Assembly: GCA_964572725.1 (NCBI GenBank)
Contig: CAZNFW010000007.1
Coordinates: forward strand, 25,204 to 89,203
Reading direction: 5' to 3'
DNA: 64,000 nt
Source of the DNA: Rosettibacter sp964572725
Lineage (GTDB): Bacteria > Bacteroidota > Ignavibacteria > Ignavibacteriales > Melioribacteraceae
Part shown: one piece after another, positions 33,637 to 42,265 of the stretch
Numbering within the stretch: the stretch's first letter is position 1
Layout of the letters: every line of letters starts with the position of its first letter
Position numbers and translations under genes: made by a program
The notes under the pieces: generated by a model
Databases searched by the model: none
The model's input: only the letters and a program-made list of their open reading frames with translations
Told to the model about the DNA's origin: nothing

Positions 33637-34731
33637 ATGAAAATAATTAAGAACACCGAGAAGCCAATTCAAAATTATAGATTCCTAATCCAATCTATAT
33701 TTGCATTATTGTGCATTTGGATTGGAATTGAGTTTACAATTTTTGTTAAATCACTCGCAGCCAGTAATATAAATTCAATTGCATATCGCCCGCCTGGTGT
33801 AGAAGGATTTTTACCAATTTCTTCATTAATGAGTGTTTACTATTTTCTTCTCACAGGCGAGATTCATTATGCTCATCCTGCTGGATTTTTTATTTTCATT
33901 GCAATTGTTATTGTGTCATTTCTTGTTGGAAAATCATTTTGCAGCTGGATATGCCCAATTGGATTTTTATCCGAAATGATCGGCGATTTCGGAGAAAAAA
34001 TTTGGATTAAATTATTCAAAAAAAGAGTAAAACTTCCTAATATTATTGATTATCCGCTTCGTTCATTAAAATACCTTTTACTTGGATTTTTTATTTATGC
34101 TATTTTCTTTTCGATGACAGTATATGCTTTGCGAGCATTTTTAGATAGTCCTTACAATTTAGCAGCGGATATAAAAATGTATTATTTCTTTGCTAAGATT
34201 AGTCGGTTTTCCTTTATTGTAATTTCAATTCTTTTTGTGTTATCAATTTTTATAAGAAATTTTTGGTGCAGATATTTATGTCCATGTGGTGCTATGCTTG
34301 GATTAATTGGATTATTCAGCCCGGCTAAAATTAAAAGAGATACAAAAAGTTGTATCGATTGCGGGTTATGTGCAAAGGCATGTCCATCATTTATTAAAGT
34401 AGATAAAGTAATAACTGTTCGTTCGGATGAATGCTCGATGTGTCTCAATTGTGTAGATGTCTGTCCTGTAGCAAATACCTTGGAAGTAAAAACCAAAATT
34501 GTTGAAAAAAAATTATCAAAAAAATTTGTAGCACTGACAATTGTAATTACTTATATTGTTATTACAGGAATTGGAATACTTACTGGGCACTGGCAGAATA
34601 AAATTTCCAAGAACGAGTATTTAATACTTCACAAGAATATTGATAAATTAGGTCACCCTACAAGCACAAAAGAAATTGATAAATTAAACAGAACATCAGA
34701 ATCTAAGGTGTTATATGGAAAATCAAAATAA
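33637..34731 (+). CDS. NapH/NosR/CcoG-like membrane ferredoxin at head of the nrf operon
   Basis: A 364-residue inner-membrane protein with five or six helices. It has the NapH family motifs CSWICPIG (first Cys pair) and CRYLCPCGAM, then a two-cluster ferredoxin domain CIDCGLCAKACP and CSMCLNCVDVCP, and a C-terminal helix. Such proteins pass electrons from quinol or ferredoxin to periplasmic reductases. The end overlaps nrfH by 17 bases, so it is part of the nitrite reductase operon, yet it also lies next to the divergent nos genes and could serve NosZ. True nosR is absent; this may fill that role. Confidence 0.88.
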   Translation: MKIIKNTEKPIQNYRFLIQSIFALLCIWIGIEFTIFVKSLAASNINSIAYRPPGVEGFLPISSLMSVYYFLLTGEIHYAHPAGFFIFIAIVIVSFLVGKSFCSWICPIGFLSEMIGDFGEKIWIKLFKKRVKLPNIIDYPLRSLKYLLLGFFIYAIFFSMTVYALRAFLDSPYNLAADIKMYYFFAKISRFSFIVISILFVLSIFIRNFWCRYLCPCGAMLGLIGLFSPAKIKRDTKSCIDCGLCAKACPSFIKVDKVITVRSDECSMCLNCVDVCPVANTLEVKTKIVEKKLSKKFVALTIVITYIVITGIGILTGHWQNKISKNEYLILHKNIDKLGHPTSTKEIDKLNRTSESKVLYGKSK

Positions 34732-35341
34732 ATTTGGTTTAATAAGAAAATTAATTCATATTCTAACTCCACCAGAGAAATGGCAGTTTACCGTAATAAT
34801 TTTACTTGGGATATTATTTGGTCTTGGCCTTCATGTTTTTTATATCTCAAATGCAATTTCATACATATCTGATGACCCAAAAGTTTGTGTAAATTGTCAT
34901 ATTATGACACCTGAATATGCCACATGGCAGCGGGGAAGTCATGGTAAAGTAGCAACTTGTAATGACTGTCATGTTCCACAGGATAACATTCTTAGAAAAT
35001 ATTGGTTTAAAGCCAACGATGGTTTAAGACACGCAACAATTTTTACATTAAGATTAGAACCCCAGGTAATTCAAATTAAAGAAGCTGGCAAAAGAGCAGT
35101 TCAAGAAAATTGCATTCGATGTCATACAAATCAAATTCATCCAATTAGTTTAAGAGCAATAAATAACCGAAGCGTAGCAGATCAAACAGAAAAATATTGC
35201 TGGGATTGTCACCGCGAAACTCCACACGGAAAAATTCATAGCCTTTCTTCTACTCCATATGCAAGAGTACCAAAATTAGAACCAATAATGCCGGAATGGA
35301 TTACAAAATTTATCGAAGAAAAAAAAGCACAAAATAAATAA
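34715..35341 (+). CDS. nrfH: Cytochrome c nitrite reductase small subunit NrfH
   Basis: A 208-residue NapC/NirT-family quinol dehydrogenase with one N-terminal membrane helix (FTVIILLGILFGLGLHVFYI) and four hemes: CVNCH, CNDCH, CIRCH and CWDCH. It oxidises quinol and feeds NrfA. The methionine in CHIMTPEY following the first heme is the usual axial-region feature. Its start is inside the preceding gene, and nrfA follows 11 bases after the stop. Confidence 0.95.
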   Translation: MENQNKFGLIRKLIHILTPPEKWQFTVIILLGILFGLGLHVFYISNAISYISDDPKVCVNCHIMTPEYATWQRGSHGKVATCNDCHVPQDNILRKYWFKANDGLRHATIFTLRLEPQVIQIKEAGKRAVQENCIRCHTNQIHPISLRAINNRSVADQTEKYCWDCHRETPHGKIHSLSSTPYARVPKLEPIMPEWITKFIEEKKAQNK

Positions 35342-35352
35342 AGGGTATATTT

Positions 35353-36837
35353 ATGAAACCAATTCAAGAAATTATAAAAAGCAGACCATGGGTTGCATGG
35401 TTATTATTTTTCGCAACTGTAATTATCGTTTTCTTTATTGGTCTATTTACTTCTTCAATTGTAGAAAGAAGGAGCGAAGCTTTTACACTTCAAGTTGTAA
35501 AACCAATTGCAGAATGGGAACCGCGAAATGAAGTATGGGGGGAAAATTATCCTCGTGAATATGAAACTTATCTTCAAACACTGGACACAACCTTTGCAAG
35601 TAAATATGCCGGCTCTGTTACAAGAGATTATCTAGAAATATCACCTGAACTTGTTATCATGTGGGCGGGTTATCCATTTTCTAAAGATTACAAAACGCCG
35701 CGAGGTCATGCATACGCAGTTAAAGATATTCGATTAACATTAAGAACCGGCGGCAATAAAATCAGTCCAATGCCAGCAACATGCTGGACATGCAAGAGCA
35801 CAGATGTTCCAAGAGTTATGGCAAGAGATGGAGTTGCAAACTTTTATAAAGGCAGATGGATTGATAAAGGTCACGAGTTTGTAAATCCAATTGGCTGTCA
35901 AGATTGTCACGACCCAAAGACTATGGATTTAAGAATTACTCGTCCCGCTTTGATTGAAGCTTTTCAAAGATTAGGAAAAGACATAAAGAATTTTACACAT
36001 AATGAAATGCGTTCTCTTGTTTGTGCACAATGCCATGTTGAATATTATTTCAAAGGTGATGGAAAATATTTAACATTCCCCTGGGATAAAGGATTTAGTG
36101 CAGATGCAATGGAAAAATATTATGATGAATTAGAATTTTCAGATTGGATACATCCATTAAGTAAAGCTCCAATGCTTAAAGCTCAGCACCCGGATTATGA
36201 ACTTTATATGACTGGAGTTCATGCAGATAGAGGAGTATCTTGTGCAGATTGTCATATGCCTTACAAAACAGAAGGAGGAGTTAAGTTTACAGACCATCAT
36301 GTTCAAAGTCCATTAAACAATGTTGAAAATTCATGTCAAGTTTGTCATCGTGAAAAAACAGAAAAGTTGATTCAAAATGTAAATGAACGGCAAGATAAAA
36401 TTAATGAACTTAGAAAACTCGCAGAGAAATCAATAGCTGCAGCACATATCGAAGCAAAAATCGCTTGGGATAATGGTGCTACGGAACCTGAAATGAAAGA
36501 AGCATTAAAACTAATTAGACATGCTCAATGGCGTTGGGATTGGGTTGCAGCTGCAAATGGAATGGGCTTCCACTCACCAGTTGAAGCTCTAAGAGTGCTT
36601 GGCACTGCAATTCAAAAAGCTGAAGAAGCACGCAAAGAAATAGCTTTGGTTCTTGTTAAACATGGAGTTAAATATCCAGTTGCTTTGCCGGATATTTCAA
36701 CTAAAGAAAAAGCTCAAAAATATATTGGACTTGATATGAAAGAACTTGAAGATGATAAAAATGATTTCCTTAGAACTACAGCAGTTGAATGGGATAAGAA
36801 AGCTAAAGAACGTCAAGGCTCTCTTAAAAGTTATTGA
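35353..36837 (+). CDS. nrfA: Cytochrome c nitrite reductase NrfA (ammonia-forming)
   Basis: NrfA reduces nitrite to ammonium with six electrons. The 494-residue exported protein (signal/anchor helix 14-35) has five hemes: the catalytic CWTCK at 144-148, with Lys as ligand, then CQDCH, CAQCH, CADCH and CQVCH. VEYYFKGDGKYL, in the Ca-binding and active-site region, and the late HAQWRWDW stretch match the family. With nrfH it forms the membrane complex for dissimilatory nitrite reduction to ammonium. Both its operon and nos start from the same divergent control region. Confidence 0.97.
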   Translation: MKPIQEIIKSRPWVAWLLFFATVIIVFFIGLFTSSIVERRSEAFTLQVVKPIAEWEPRNEVWGENYPREYETYLQTLDTTFASKYAGSVTRDYLEISPELVIMWAGYPFSKDYKTPRGHAYAVKDIRLTLRTGGNKISPMPATCWTCKSTDVPRVMARDGVANFYKGRWIDKGHEFVNPIGCQDCHDPKTMDLRITRPALIEAFQRLGKDIKNFTHNEMRSLVCAQCHVEYYFKGDGKYLTFPWDKGFSADAMEKYYDELEFSDWIHPLSKAPMLKAQHPDYELYMTGVHADRGVSCADCHMPYKTEGGVKFTDHHVQSPLNNVENSCQVCHREKTEKLIQNVNERQDKINELRKLAEKSIAAAHIEAKIAWDNGATEPEMKEALKLIRHAQWRWDWVAAANGMGFHSPVEALRVLGTAIQKAEEARKEIALVLVKHGVKYPVALPDISTKEKAQKYIGLDMKELEDDKNDFLRTTAVEWDKKAKERQGSLKSY

Positions 36838-36901
36838 GTTTTTACTAATCTAAAATTTTGTTAATAAATGATTTTTAACAATTAAAATTGAGAGGCATAT
36901 T

Positions 36902-38113
36902 ATGAAAAAGTTTTTTGCAATAATCATTTTTATTTTTTCTTTTATGAATTTGTATTCTCAAGAAAATTTAAAATTCTCTTTGCAAATACGACCAAGATTT
37001 GAAATCGATAATAAAGATTTCAAATCATCTACAAATCCAAACACATTTACTCAGTTACGAACAAGATTGGGATTGTCTTTTCGACCTGTAAAAAATCTTA
37101 ATGGATTTATACAAATTCAGGATTCAAGAACATTTGGCGAAGAACAATCAACTTTGTTTAATTCAAAAAATCTTGATGTTCATCAGGCTTACTTTGTAAT
37201 AAATGATATCTTTAATCTCCCGCTTGACATTAAAATTGGCAGAATGGAATTGTTGTATGGTTCAGAAAAATTTATTGGTCCAGTAGGCTGGAGCAATATT
37301 GGAAGAGCCTTTGATGGTGGAGTAATTACTTACAAAAATAAAAAGGTGAAAGTGGATTTATTTGTAATCAGAGAATTCGAAAAATTTAATCCCGCCGATT
37401 CTATGGATCAAAATATTTATGGAATTTTTACTGATTTGTATTTCATAGAAAATTATCAAATACAGCCATTTGTTATATGGCAAAGAGTTAATCCAACAAA
37501 TTATCTCGACAGAGCAACAGCAGGAGTTTTTGTCAAAGGCGACTTAGGAAGATTCCAGCATGAATTAGATTTTGGTTATCAGTTTGGTAAAGCATTTTTA
37601 AGTAATAGGAAACAAGATGTAAATGCTTTGACTTTTTCTATAAGCGGGAACTACACTTTCAAAAAAGATTGTAAGCCAACCATTGGATTACAATTTGATT
37701 ATGCAAGCGGAGATAATAATCCTGCTGATAACAATTATAAAACTTACACAACTTTATATCCTACCGGGCATAAATTTTACGGTTACATGGATTACTTTGT
37801 GAATTTACAGAATGACACTTATGGACTTGGCATAATGGACTTTGTTGCAAAAGGTGGATTTTCACCGCTCAGCGGGTTAGCTCTTAATTTGAATTATCAT
37901 CTATTTAAATCTGCTGAGGATTATAAATTACCTTCAAATTCAACAACGAATAATTTTGGTTCGGAGTTCGATCTTATAATTAATTATAAATATAATGACT
38001 ATGCAAGTTTTGAAGGGGGTGCTTCGTTATTTTTACCTGGGGACATATTCAAAGAAAAGCGCGGCAAAGATAATTCAACTTGGTTTTATATAATGGCTGT
38101 CATTAATATTTAG
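36902..38113 (+). CDS. Outer-membrane porin-like beta-barrel (alginate-export/phosphate-porin type)
   Basis: A 403-residue exported protein (signal peptide 1-20, NLYSQ) with alternating aromatic/polar strands through its length: SLQIRPRFEIDNKDF, FTQLRTRLGLSFRP, DIKIGRMELLYGSEKFIGPVGWSNIGRAFDGG and a C-terminal STWFYIMAVINI. The FDGG and GRAF motifs fit the alginate-export/porin-like family common in this phylum. It probably allows nitrite, nitrate or other anions across the outer membrane; this is suggested only by position after nrfA, 64 bases away. GAGAGGC precedes the ATG. An imperfect AT-rich hairpin lies between nrfA and this gene (about 36852-36889). Confidence 0.75.
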   Translation: MKKFFAIIIFIFSFMNLYSQENLKFSLQIRPRFEIDNKDFKSSTNPNTFTQLRTRLGLSFRPVKNLNGFIQIQDSRTFGEEQSTLFNSKNLDVHQAYFVINDIFNLPLDIKIGRMELLYGSEKFIGPVGWSNIGRAFDGGVITYKNKKVKVDLFVIREFEKFNPADSMDQNIYGIFTDLYFIENYQIQPFVIWQRVNPTNYLDRATAGVFVKGDLGRFQHELDFGYQFGKAFLSNRKQDVNALTFSISGNYTFKKDCKPTIGLQFDYASGDNNPADNNYKTYTTLYPTGHKFYGYMDYFVNLQNDTYGLGIMDFVAKGGFSPLSGLALNLNYHLFKSAEDYKLPSNSTTNNFGSEFDLIINYKYNDYASFEGGASLFLPGDIFKEKRGKDNSTWFYIMAVINI

Positions 38114-38126
38114 CACATTAACTTTG

Positions 38127-38228
38127 AAGGGTTGACTTAAAAGTAAGATGACAAGTTCTAAAAAATGGCAATAAAAATTCAGCAAACAATAATAGTTTTA
38201 TTTGAAAATTACTTTTATGTCAACCCTT
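38127..38228. mobile_element. Inverted-repeat element, copy 2 (MITE/REP-like)
   Basis: AAGGGTTGACTTAAAAGTAA (38127-38146) and its inverted partner (38209-38228) match at 19 of 20 positions around a 62-base centre. It is the same family as 23608-23712 and 48063-48174 by its GGTTGAC end and AAAAGTAAG motif. It lies between two convergent genes, ending just before the stop of the DUF4010 gene. The centre shows no similarity to the CACAGATT units of the other copies. Confidence 0.65.
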
Positions 38229-38229
38229 T

Positions 38230-39483
38230 TTATGAAATTGTAATTAATATTAGAGGTAGGTGTGCTAAGGTTAAAAATCCAAATCGATAAATAGATTCTT
38301 TTCTTGTATCAGCCGAGAGGTAAGAAAAATAAATTCCCTTCATGATTGTATTGCTCATCATTGCAAGTAATATTCCAGATACAATAATATTAATCCCAAA
38401 GTTTGAAGAGCCAATTAAAGATAAAATAAATGGGTCGATATCTGTAACACCAACTATAGCAGAAAGTGTTAGAACTCCAGATTTACCAAAATACATTTTG
38501 ACCCATCCAGTTATAACAGATAAGACAATAAATAAAATGGCAAACATCAAAGCTGGTCTTATCTCAAAAGGATTTTGCAGACTTTGTGATTCCTTGTTGA
38601 AATATGATTTACCCGAATGAGTTTTAATTTTATAGAATGATAAACCAAATCCAATTAAACTTAGTATTATTAACTGCCATACAAGGTTAATAGCAATAGA
38701 AGGACTAATAATAAGTATCAAAATTAAAATCCTTAAATACATTACACTTGATGCAATTAATGAACCCTGAAGAGCATTCTTTGAAATAGTAGAATTTTTT
38801 TGTGCCATTCTGCCATAAGCAATTGCAACAGCAGTGCTGGAAACAATTCCCCCAACTAAACCAGATAATCTAAATCCAATATGGTCGCCAAATCTTTTAG
38901 ATAAAAAATACCCGATGAATCCAAGAGAAGATACAATGATTACAATTTTCCAGATTTTAGAAGGATTAAGATTGAAAGTAGTATAATCTTTGTCTGGTAA
39001 AACAGGAAGGATAATTAATGTAACAAGAAGAAATTTCAGAACGGCAAGAAATTCAACACGGTCAAGTTTTTCGACCATTTCTTCGAGTCTTGATTTTTCT
39101 GAAAGCAGAATTGTATTGATAATTCCAAGAGCCATTGAAGCCCAGATATCGACGAGAAATGCAAGCGCACCTACTATGAAAGTTACGAGTGCAGTAACTT
39201 CGCTTGTAACTCCAAGTCTTTCTGTCTGGACTTTTGTGAAATATGAAATAGCAGTTAAACCGGAAACAGCAATCAATCCGATAGGAAGTATAGCTTGTAC
39301 TCCAATATGGTATAGCCAGGCACAACCAAAACCGAGCATACTAATTATTGGATATGTTCTAATTCCTCCAAGTACAATTTTCTTTTGTTTTGATTTACTG
39401 CTTTCTCTTTCCAGACCAACTAAAAATCCGAGAGCAAGAGCAACAATAAATCTTAATTGTGGTGTCCATTCAATTGAAATCAT
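38230..39483 (-). CDS. MgtC/SapB-related DUF4010 multi-pass membrane protein
   Basis: A 417-residue protein with about twelve hydrophobic helices. The first 140 residues match the MgtC/SapB domain (RFIVALALGFLVGLERE, GGIRTYPIISMLGFG, VSGLTAISYF, TSEVTALVTFIVGALAF), and the rest is DUF4010 (GGIVSSTAVAIAYGRMAQKN, GVTDIDPFILSLI). Such proteins lie in the inner membrane; the function is unknown, with ion transport or stress proposed. It reads toward the porin gene, with the second inverted-repeat element between them. Nothing else in the context indicates its job. Confidence 0.9.
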   Translation of the reverse strand: MISIEWTPQLRFIVALALGFLVGLERESSKSKQKKIVLGGIRTYPIISMLGFGCAWLYHIGVQAILPIGLIAVSGLTAISYFTKVQTERLGVTSEVTALVTFIVGALAFLVDIWASMALGIINTILLSEKSRLEEMVEKLDRVEFLAVLKFLLVTLIILPVLPDKDYTTFNLNPSKIWKIVIIVSSLGFIGYFLSKRFGDHIGFRLSGLVGGIVSSTAVAIAYGRMAQKNSTISKNALQGSLIASSVMYLRILILILIISPSIAINLVWQLIILSLIGFGLSFYKIKTHSGKSYFNKESQSLQNPFEIRPALMFAILFIVLSVITGWVKMYFGKSGVLTLSAIVGVTDIDPFILSLIGSSNFGINIIVSGILLAMMSNTIMKGIYFSYLSADTRKESIYRFGFLTLAHLPLILITIS

Positions 39484-39552
39484 AAATTGATAATTCTTTT
39501 TTTACAAATTGAAAAAATATTTTAGAATTGTAAAGAATTTAATTAGAAAAAT

Positions 39553-40062
39553 TTACCATCCATTATAATGAATTCTTTCCGGGTGAAATCTATCAGGTTT
39601 ATTTTTTGTTTCTGCCGGATATCCAATTGCAACAAGCGATACAGGAATTATGTCTTCAGGAATTCCAAAAAATTTTGATAGAGCATTCATTCGTTCCTTG
39701 CGGGGATAAACTCCGAGCCATACTGCTCCCAATCCAAGATCATGAGCTGCTAAAAGCAAGTTTTGTGTAGCTGCTGCACAATTAATTGCAATGTAACCTT
39801 CTATCTTTTCTAATTTTAAGTCGCCGCATATCATAATTGCAAGCGGAGCTTCGTAACACATATCTGCATATGGATGAAGATGAGGAATTTCGTCAAGCTT
39901 TTTTCTGTCCTTAATTACAATAAAATGCCATGGTTGGGTATTTCTTGCCGAAGGTGCATACATAGCAGCTTCTATCATTTTAATTATTAATTCTTCTGCA
40001 ATTTCTTTGTTATGAAATTTTCTTATGCTTCTTCTTGTTAGAATTGCTTGAAGTGTTTCCAT
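39553..40062 (-). CDS. Nitroreductase-family flavoprotein
   Basis: A 169-residue protein of the FMN-dependent nitroreductase fold. The phosphate-binding RRSIRKFHNKEI near the start, APSARNTQPWHFIVI (about residues 37-51), and LGLGAVWLGVYPR and IPVSLVAIGYPAETK near the end are the standard motifs. It uses NAD(P)H to reduce nitro compounds, quinones or enones; the substrate is unknown. The short length is usual for this subfamily. It is 69 bases from the DUF4010 gene and divergent from yjbQ. Confidence 0.92.
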   Translation of the reverse strand: METLQAILTRRSIRKFHNKEIAEELIIKMIEAAMYAPSARNTQPWHFIVIKDRKKLDEIPHLHPYADMCYEAPLAIMICGDLKLEKIEGYIAINCAAATQNLLLAAHDLGLGAVWLGVYPRKERMNALSKFFGIPEDIIPVSLVAIGYPAETKNKPDRFHPERIHYNGW

Positions 40063-40169
40063 ATTAATTTCATTTTATTTGTGAATTTAGAACTGCTTTT
40101 TAGTATTTCGAAGATATTTTAATTTACAGACACAAATTTAATTCTATATTTTTAATAATTGGAAACTTT

Positions 40170-40592
40170 ATGATTATTCAAAAAGAAATAACACTTAAGC
40201 CAAAGGCCCGAGGTTTTCATTTGATTACAGCGGAAATATATAATCATCTCCCTGAATTAAAAGATATTAAAAGCGGAATTGTCCATATTTTTATAAAACA
40301 TACTTCTGCATCATTAACTATTAATGAAAATGCTGATCCTACTGTTCGTTCTGATATGGAAACATATTTTAATAAACTTGTACCTGAATCTGCTACTTAT
40401 TTCGAGCATACGCTTGAAGGCTCGGATGATATGACTTCGCATATTAAAAATACATTAATTGGAAGTTCATTAATTATTCCTGTTACAAATGGAAAATTTA
40501 ATCTTGGTACATGGCAGGGAATTTATTTGTGTGAGCACAGAAATTATGGCGGACCACGAAAAATTGTGATAACAGTTTTAGGTGAGAGTTGA
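40170..40592 (+). CDS. yjbQ: YjbQ-family (UPF0047) protein
   Basis: The 140-residue protein has the full UPF0047 signature: HTSASLTINENADPTVRSDME, HTLEGSDDMTSHIKNTLIGSSL and GTWQGIYLCEHRNYGGPRKI. Three histidines suggest metal binding. E. coli YjbQ was reported to have weak thiamine phosphate synthase activity; the real role is uncertain. It ends 12 bases from the convergent epimerase stop. Confidence 0.93.
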   Translation: MIIQKEITLKPKARGFHLITAEIYNHLPELKDIKSGIVHIFIKHTSASLTINENADPTVRSDMETYFNKLVPESATYFEHTLEGSDDMTSHIKNTLIGSSLIIPVTNGKFNLGTWQGIYLCEHRNYGGPRKIVITVLGES

Positions 40593-40604
40593 TTTATTAG
40601 ATTG

Positions 40605-41993
40605 TCATAAATTTACTGCTGCATTTTTCCAGTGCATTATGAAATTTTCATATTCATGTTTTATTTTTCTAAAACTATCTAAATTAAATAATTCACAGTC
40701 GTCATCTGCAAGCAATGTAATACAGTTCATTAAAGCTCTTCCATTGTGATATGTAGCTTTCCAGATAGTTCCTTTTGGTGCAGTTCTGTAAAATGGTTCT
40801 TTTTCAAGACTGCCCCAGTACCAATCGCCGAACTTATGGTCAATTAAATATTTTTTAATATAATCCCATTCTTTCAAAAAGAGTTTATAATATTTTTTTT
40901 CGTTAGGAAATATTTTAGAGAACAGCAGTAAAGCATTGAGAGCTTCTGCTTGAGCCCACCAAGTTTTAGTGTCTTTTATTATTTCACATTTCCCGTTTTC
41001 GGAAAAATAATAACCTTCGTCAAAAAAGCCGCCATTCTTGTTATCCCATCCATTTTCAATTGCGTGGTCTAACATTTTTTTTGCAGTTCTTAAAGTCTCA
41101 ACATCATCTTTAAGTCCAAGAGCATAAGAAGCTTCGAGCATTAGATATGCAGTTTCATAATCGTGACCAAATGAAACGTGGTCCAGTCTATAGTTAGCAT
41201 CTCGGATTTCTTTTGGTGCATTTCTAAATGAAACTGGAGTCCAATCCTTTTCAAAGAATAATTGTAAGTAACCTTTTGGAGTAGTAATAACATCGCGAAT
41301 TAGTTCTAATAATTCGTAAAGTCGATTATAAACTTTCTCATCTTTCCAAACATTATATAATTCTGTAAACGCTTCAAGTAGGTGAATTGAAGAATTTTGA
41401 TCTTTAAAGCCAACTTCAATTGCGTCGGTTGCTTTTGTTTTATAAGAACTTGATTTGTCAAATGGCATTCCCTCTCTTCTAAAAAACTGGAAATATCCTT
41501 TATAATTTTCATCATATGCATGTTTGTCCATCCACTCGAAAGCATCTATTGCTGCGTTTAGAACTTTTTTTTCCCTGGTAATATCATACAAAGCAGCTAA
41601 TGCGTAAATTGCGAATGCATTCCCATAAGCTCTTTTTTCATCATACCAGCCTTCAATGTCGGTAGTACTGCCATCACGACTTCTAATTTGATAAAATCCA
41701 CCATATTTTTCGTCCCACATTTTTTCAGTAAGAAATTTTAATCCATGGAGTGAATATTCATAATATTTATCGCGATTTAAAAACTTTGCCGCTTTTGCTG
41801 TAGTCCACATATGTCTTGCCTGTGTTACAATCATTTTTTCCTGTGAGGGCATGAGTTTAAAGTCATACGAAATATTTGTAAAGTAACCTCCGTATTCTTT
41901 ATCAATAGCTAATGGGTACCACTTTTCTAATAAATTTTTTGTTAATTCTTCAACCATATCCTTACAAACTTTTAAGTTGTTTTCTTTTTCCAT
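40605..41993 (-). CDS. AGE-family 2-epimerase, probably cellobiose/mannobiose 2-epimerase
   Basis: The 462-residue cytoplasmic protein is an (alpha/alpha)6-barrel of the N-acylglucosamine 2-epimerase family. It shows VTQARHMWTTAKA, GGFYQIRSRDG, AYGNAFAIYALAALYD, SSIHLLEAFTELY, SFGHDYETAYLMLEAS and KTWWAQAEALNALL, including catalytic-type histidines in HLLEA and GHDYE. Cellobiose/mannobiose 2-epimerases convert beta-1,4-mannobiose to mannosylglucose. The divergent mannan-degrading gene set next door favours mannobiose as substrate. The downstream phosphorylase of that route is not in this window. Confidence 0.88.
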   Translation of the reverse strand: MEKENNLKVCKDMVEELTKNLLEKWYPLAIDKEYGGYFTNISYDFKLMPSQEKMIVTQARHMWTTAKAAKFLNRDKYYEYSLHGLKFLTEKMWDEKYGGFYQIRSRDGSTTDIEGWYDEKRAYGNAFAIYALAALYDITREKKVLNAAIDAFEWMDKHAYDENYKGYFQFFRREGMPFDKSSSYKTKATDAIEVGFKDQNSSIHLLEAFTELYNVWKDEKVYNRLYELLELIRDVITTPKGYLQLFFEKDWTPVSFRNAPKEIRDANYRLDHVSFGHDYETAYLMLEASYALGLKDDVETLRTAKKMLDHAIENGWDNKNGGFFDEGYYFSENGKCEIIKDTKTWWAQAEALNALLLFSKIFPNEKKYYKLFLKEWDYIKKYLIDHKFGDWYWGSLEKEPFYRTAPKGTIWKATYHNGRALMNCITLLADDDCELFNLDSFRKIKHEYENFIMHWKNAAVNL

Positions 41994-42265
41994 TATACTC
42001 TAAATTCGTTATAGTTTTATTATGCAAATTTTATGCTAATAAAAAAGTTTTATTATAAAGAAATTTGAAGAAGTGTTTTTTACAATATGATAATGATTTT
42101 ATTAAAATAATAAAGAAGTTATTTATTGGAGCTTGTTTTTTAGCTCACTAAGTTGAAGTTCTCACGGCACAGTTTTAGAAGTTAAAATAAGTTTGGATCT
42201 TAATCTTTTATAAACTTTAAGAAGGAAATTACCAGAATAAATTTGAAAAAATTCAGGGTAAAAAT

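Noticed and set aside
38342..39490. Plus-strand and alternative frames over the DUF4010 gene
   Set aside because: The minus-strand frame encodes a clear membrane protein family; the others are shadows.
42128..42180. Sigma54 -24/-12 promoter before the first GH5 gene
   Set aside because: GGCAC occurs near 42166 but no GC dinucleotide follows at the required 10-base spacing.
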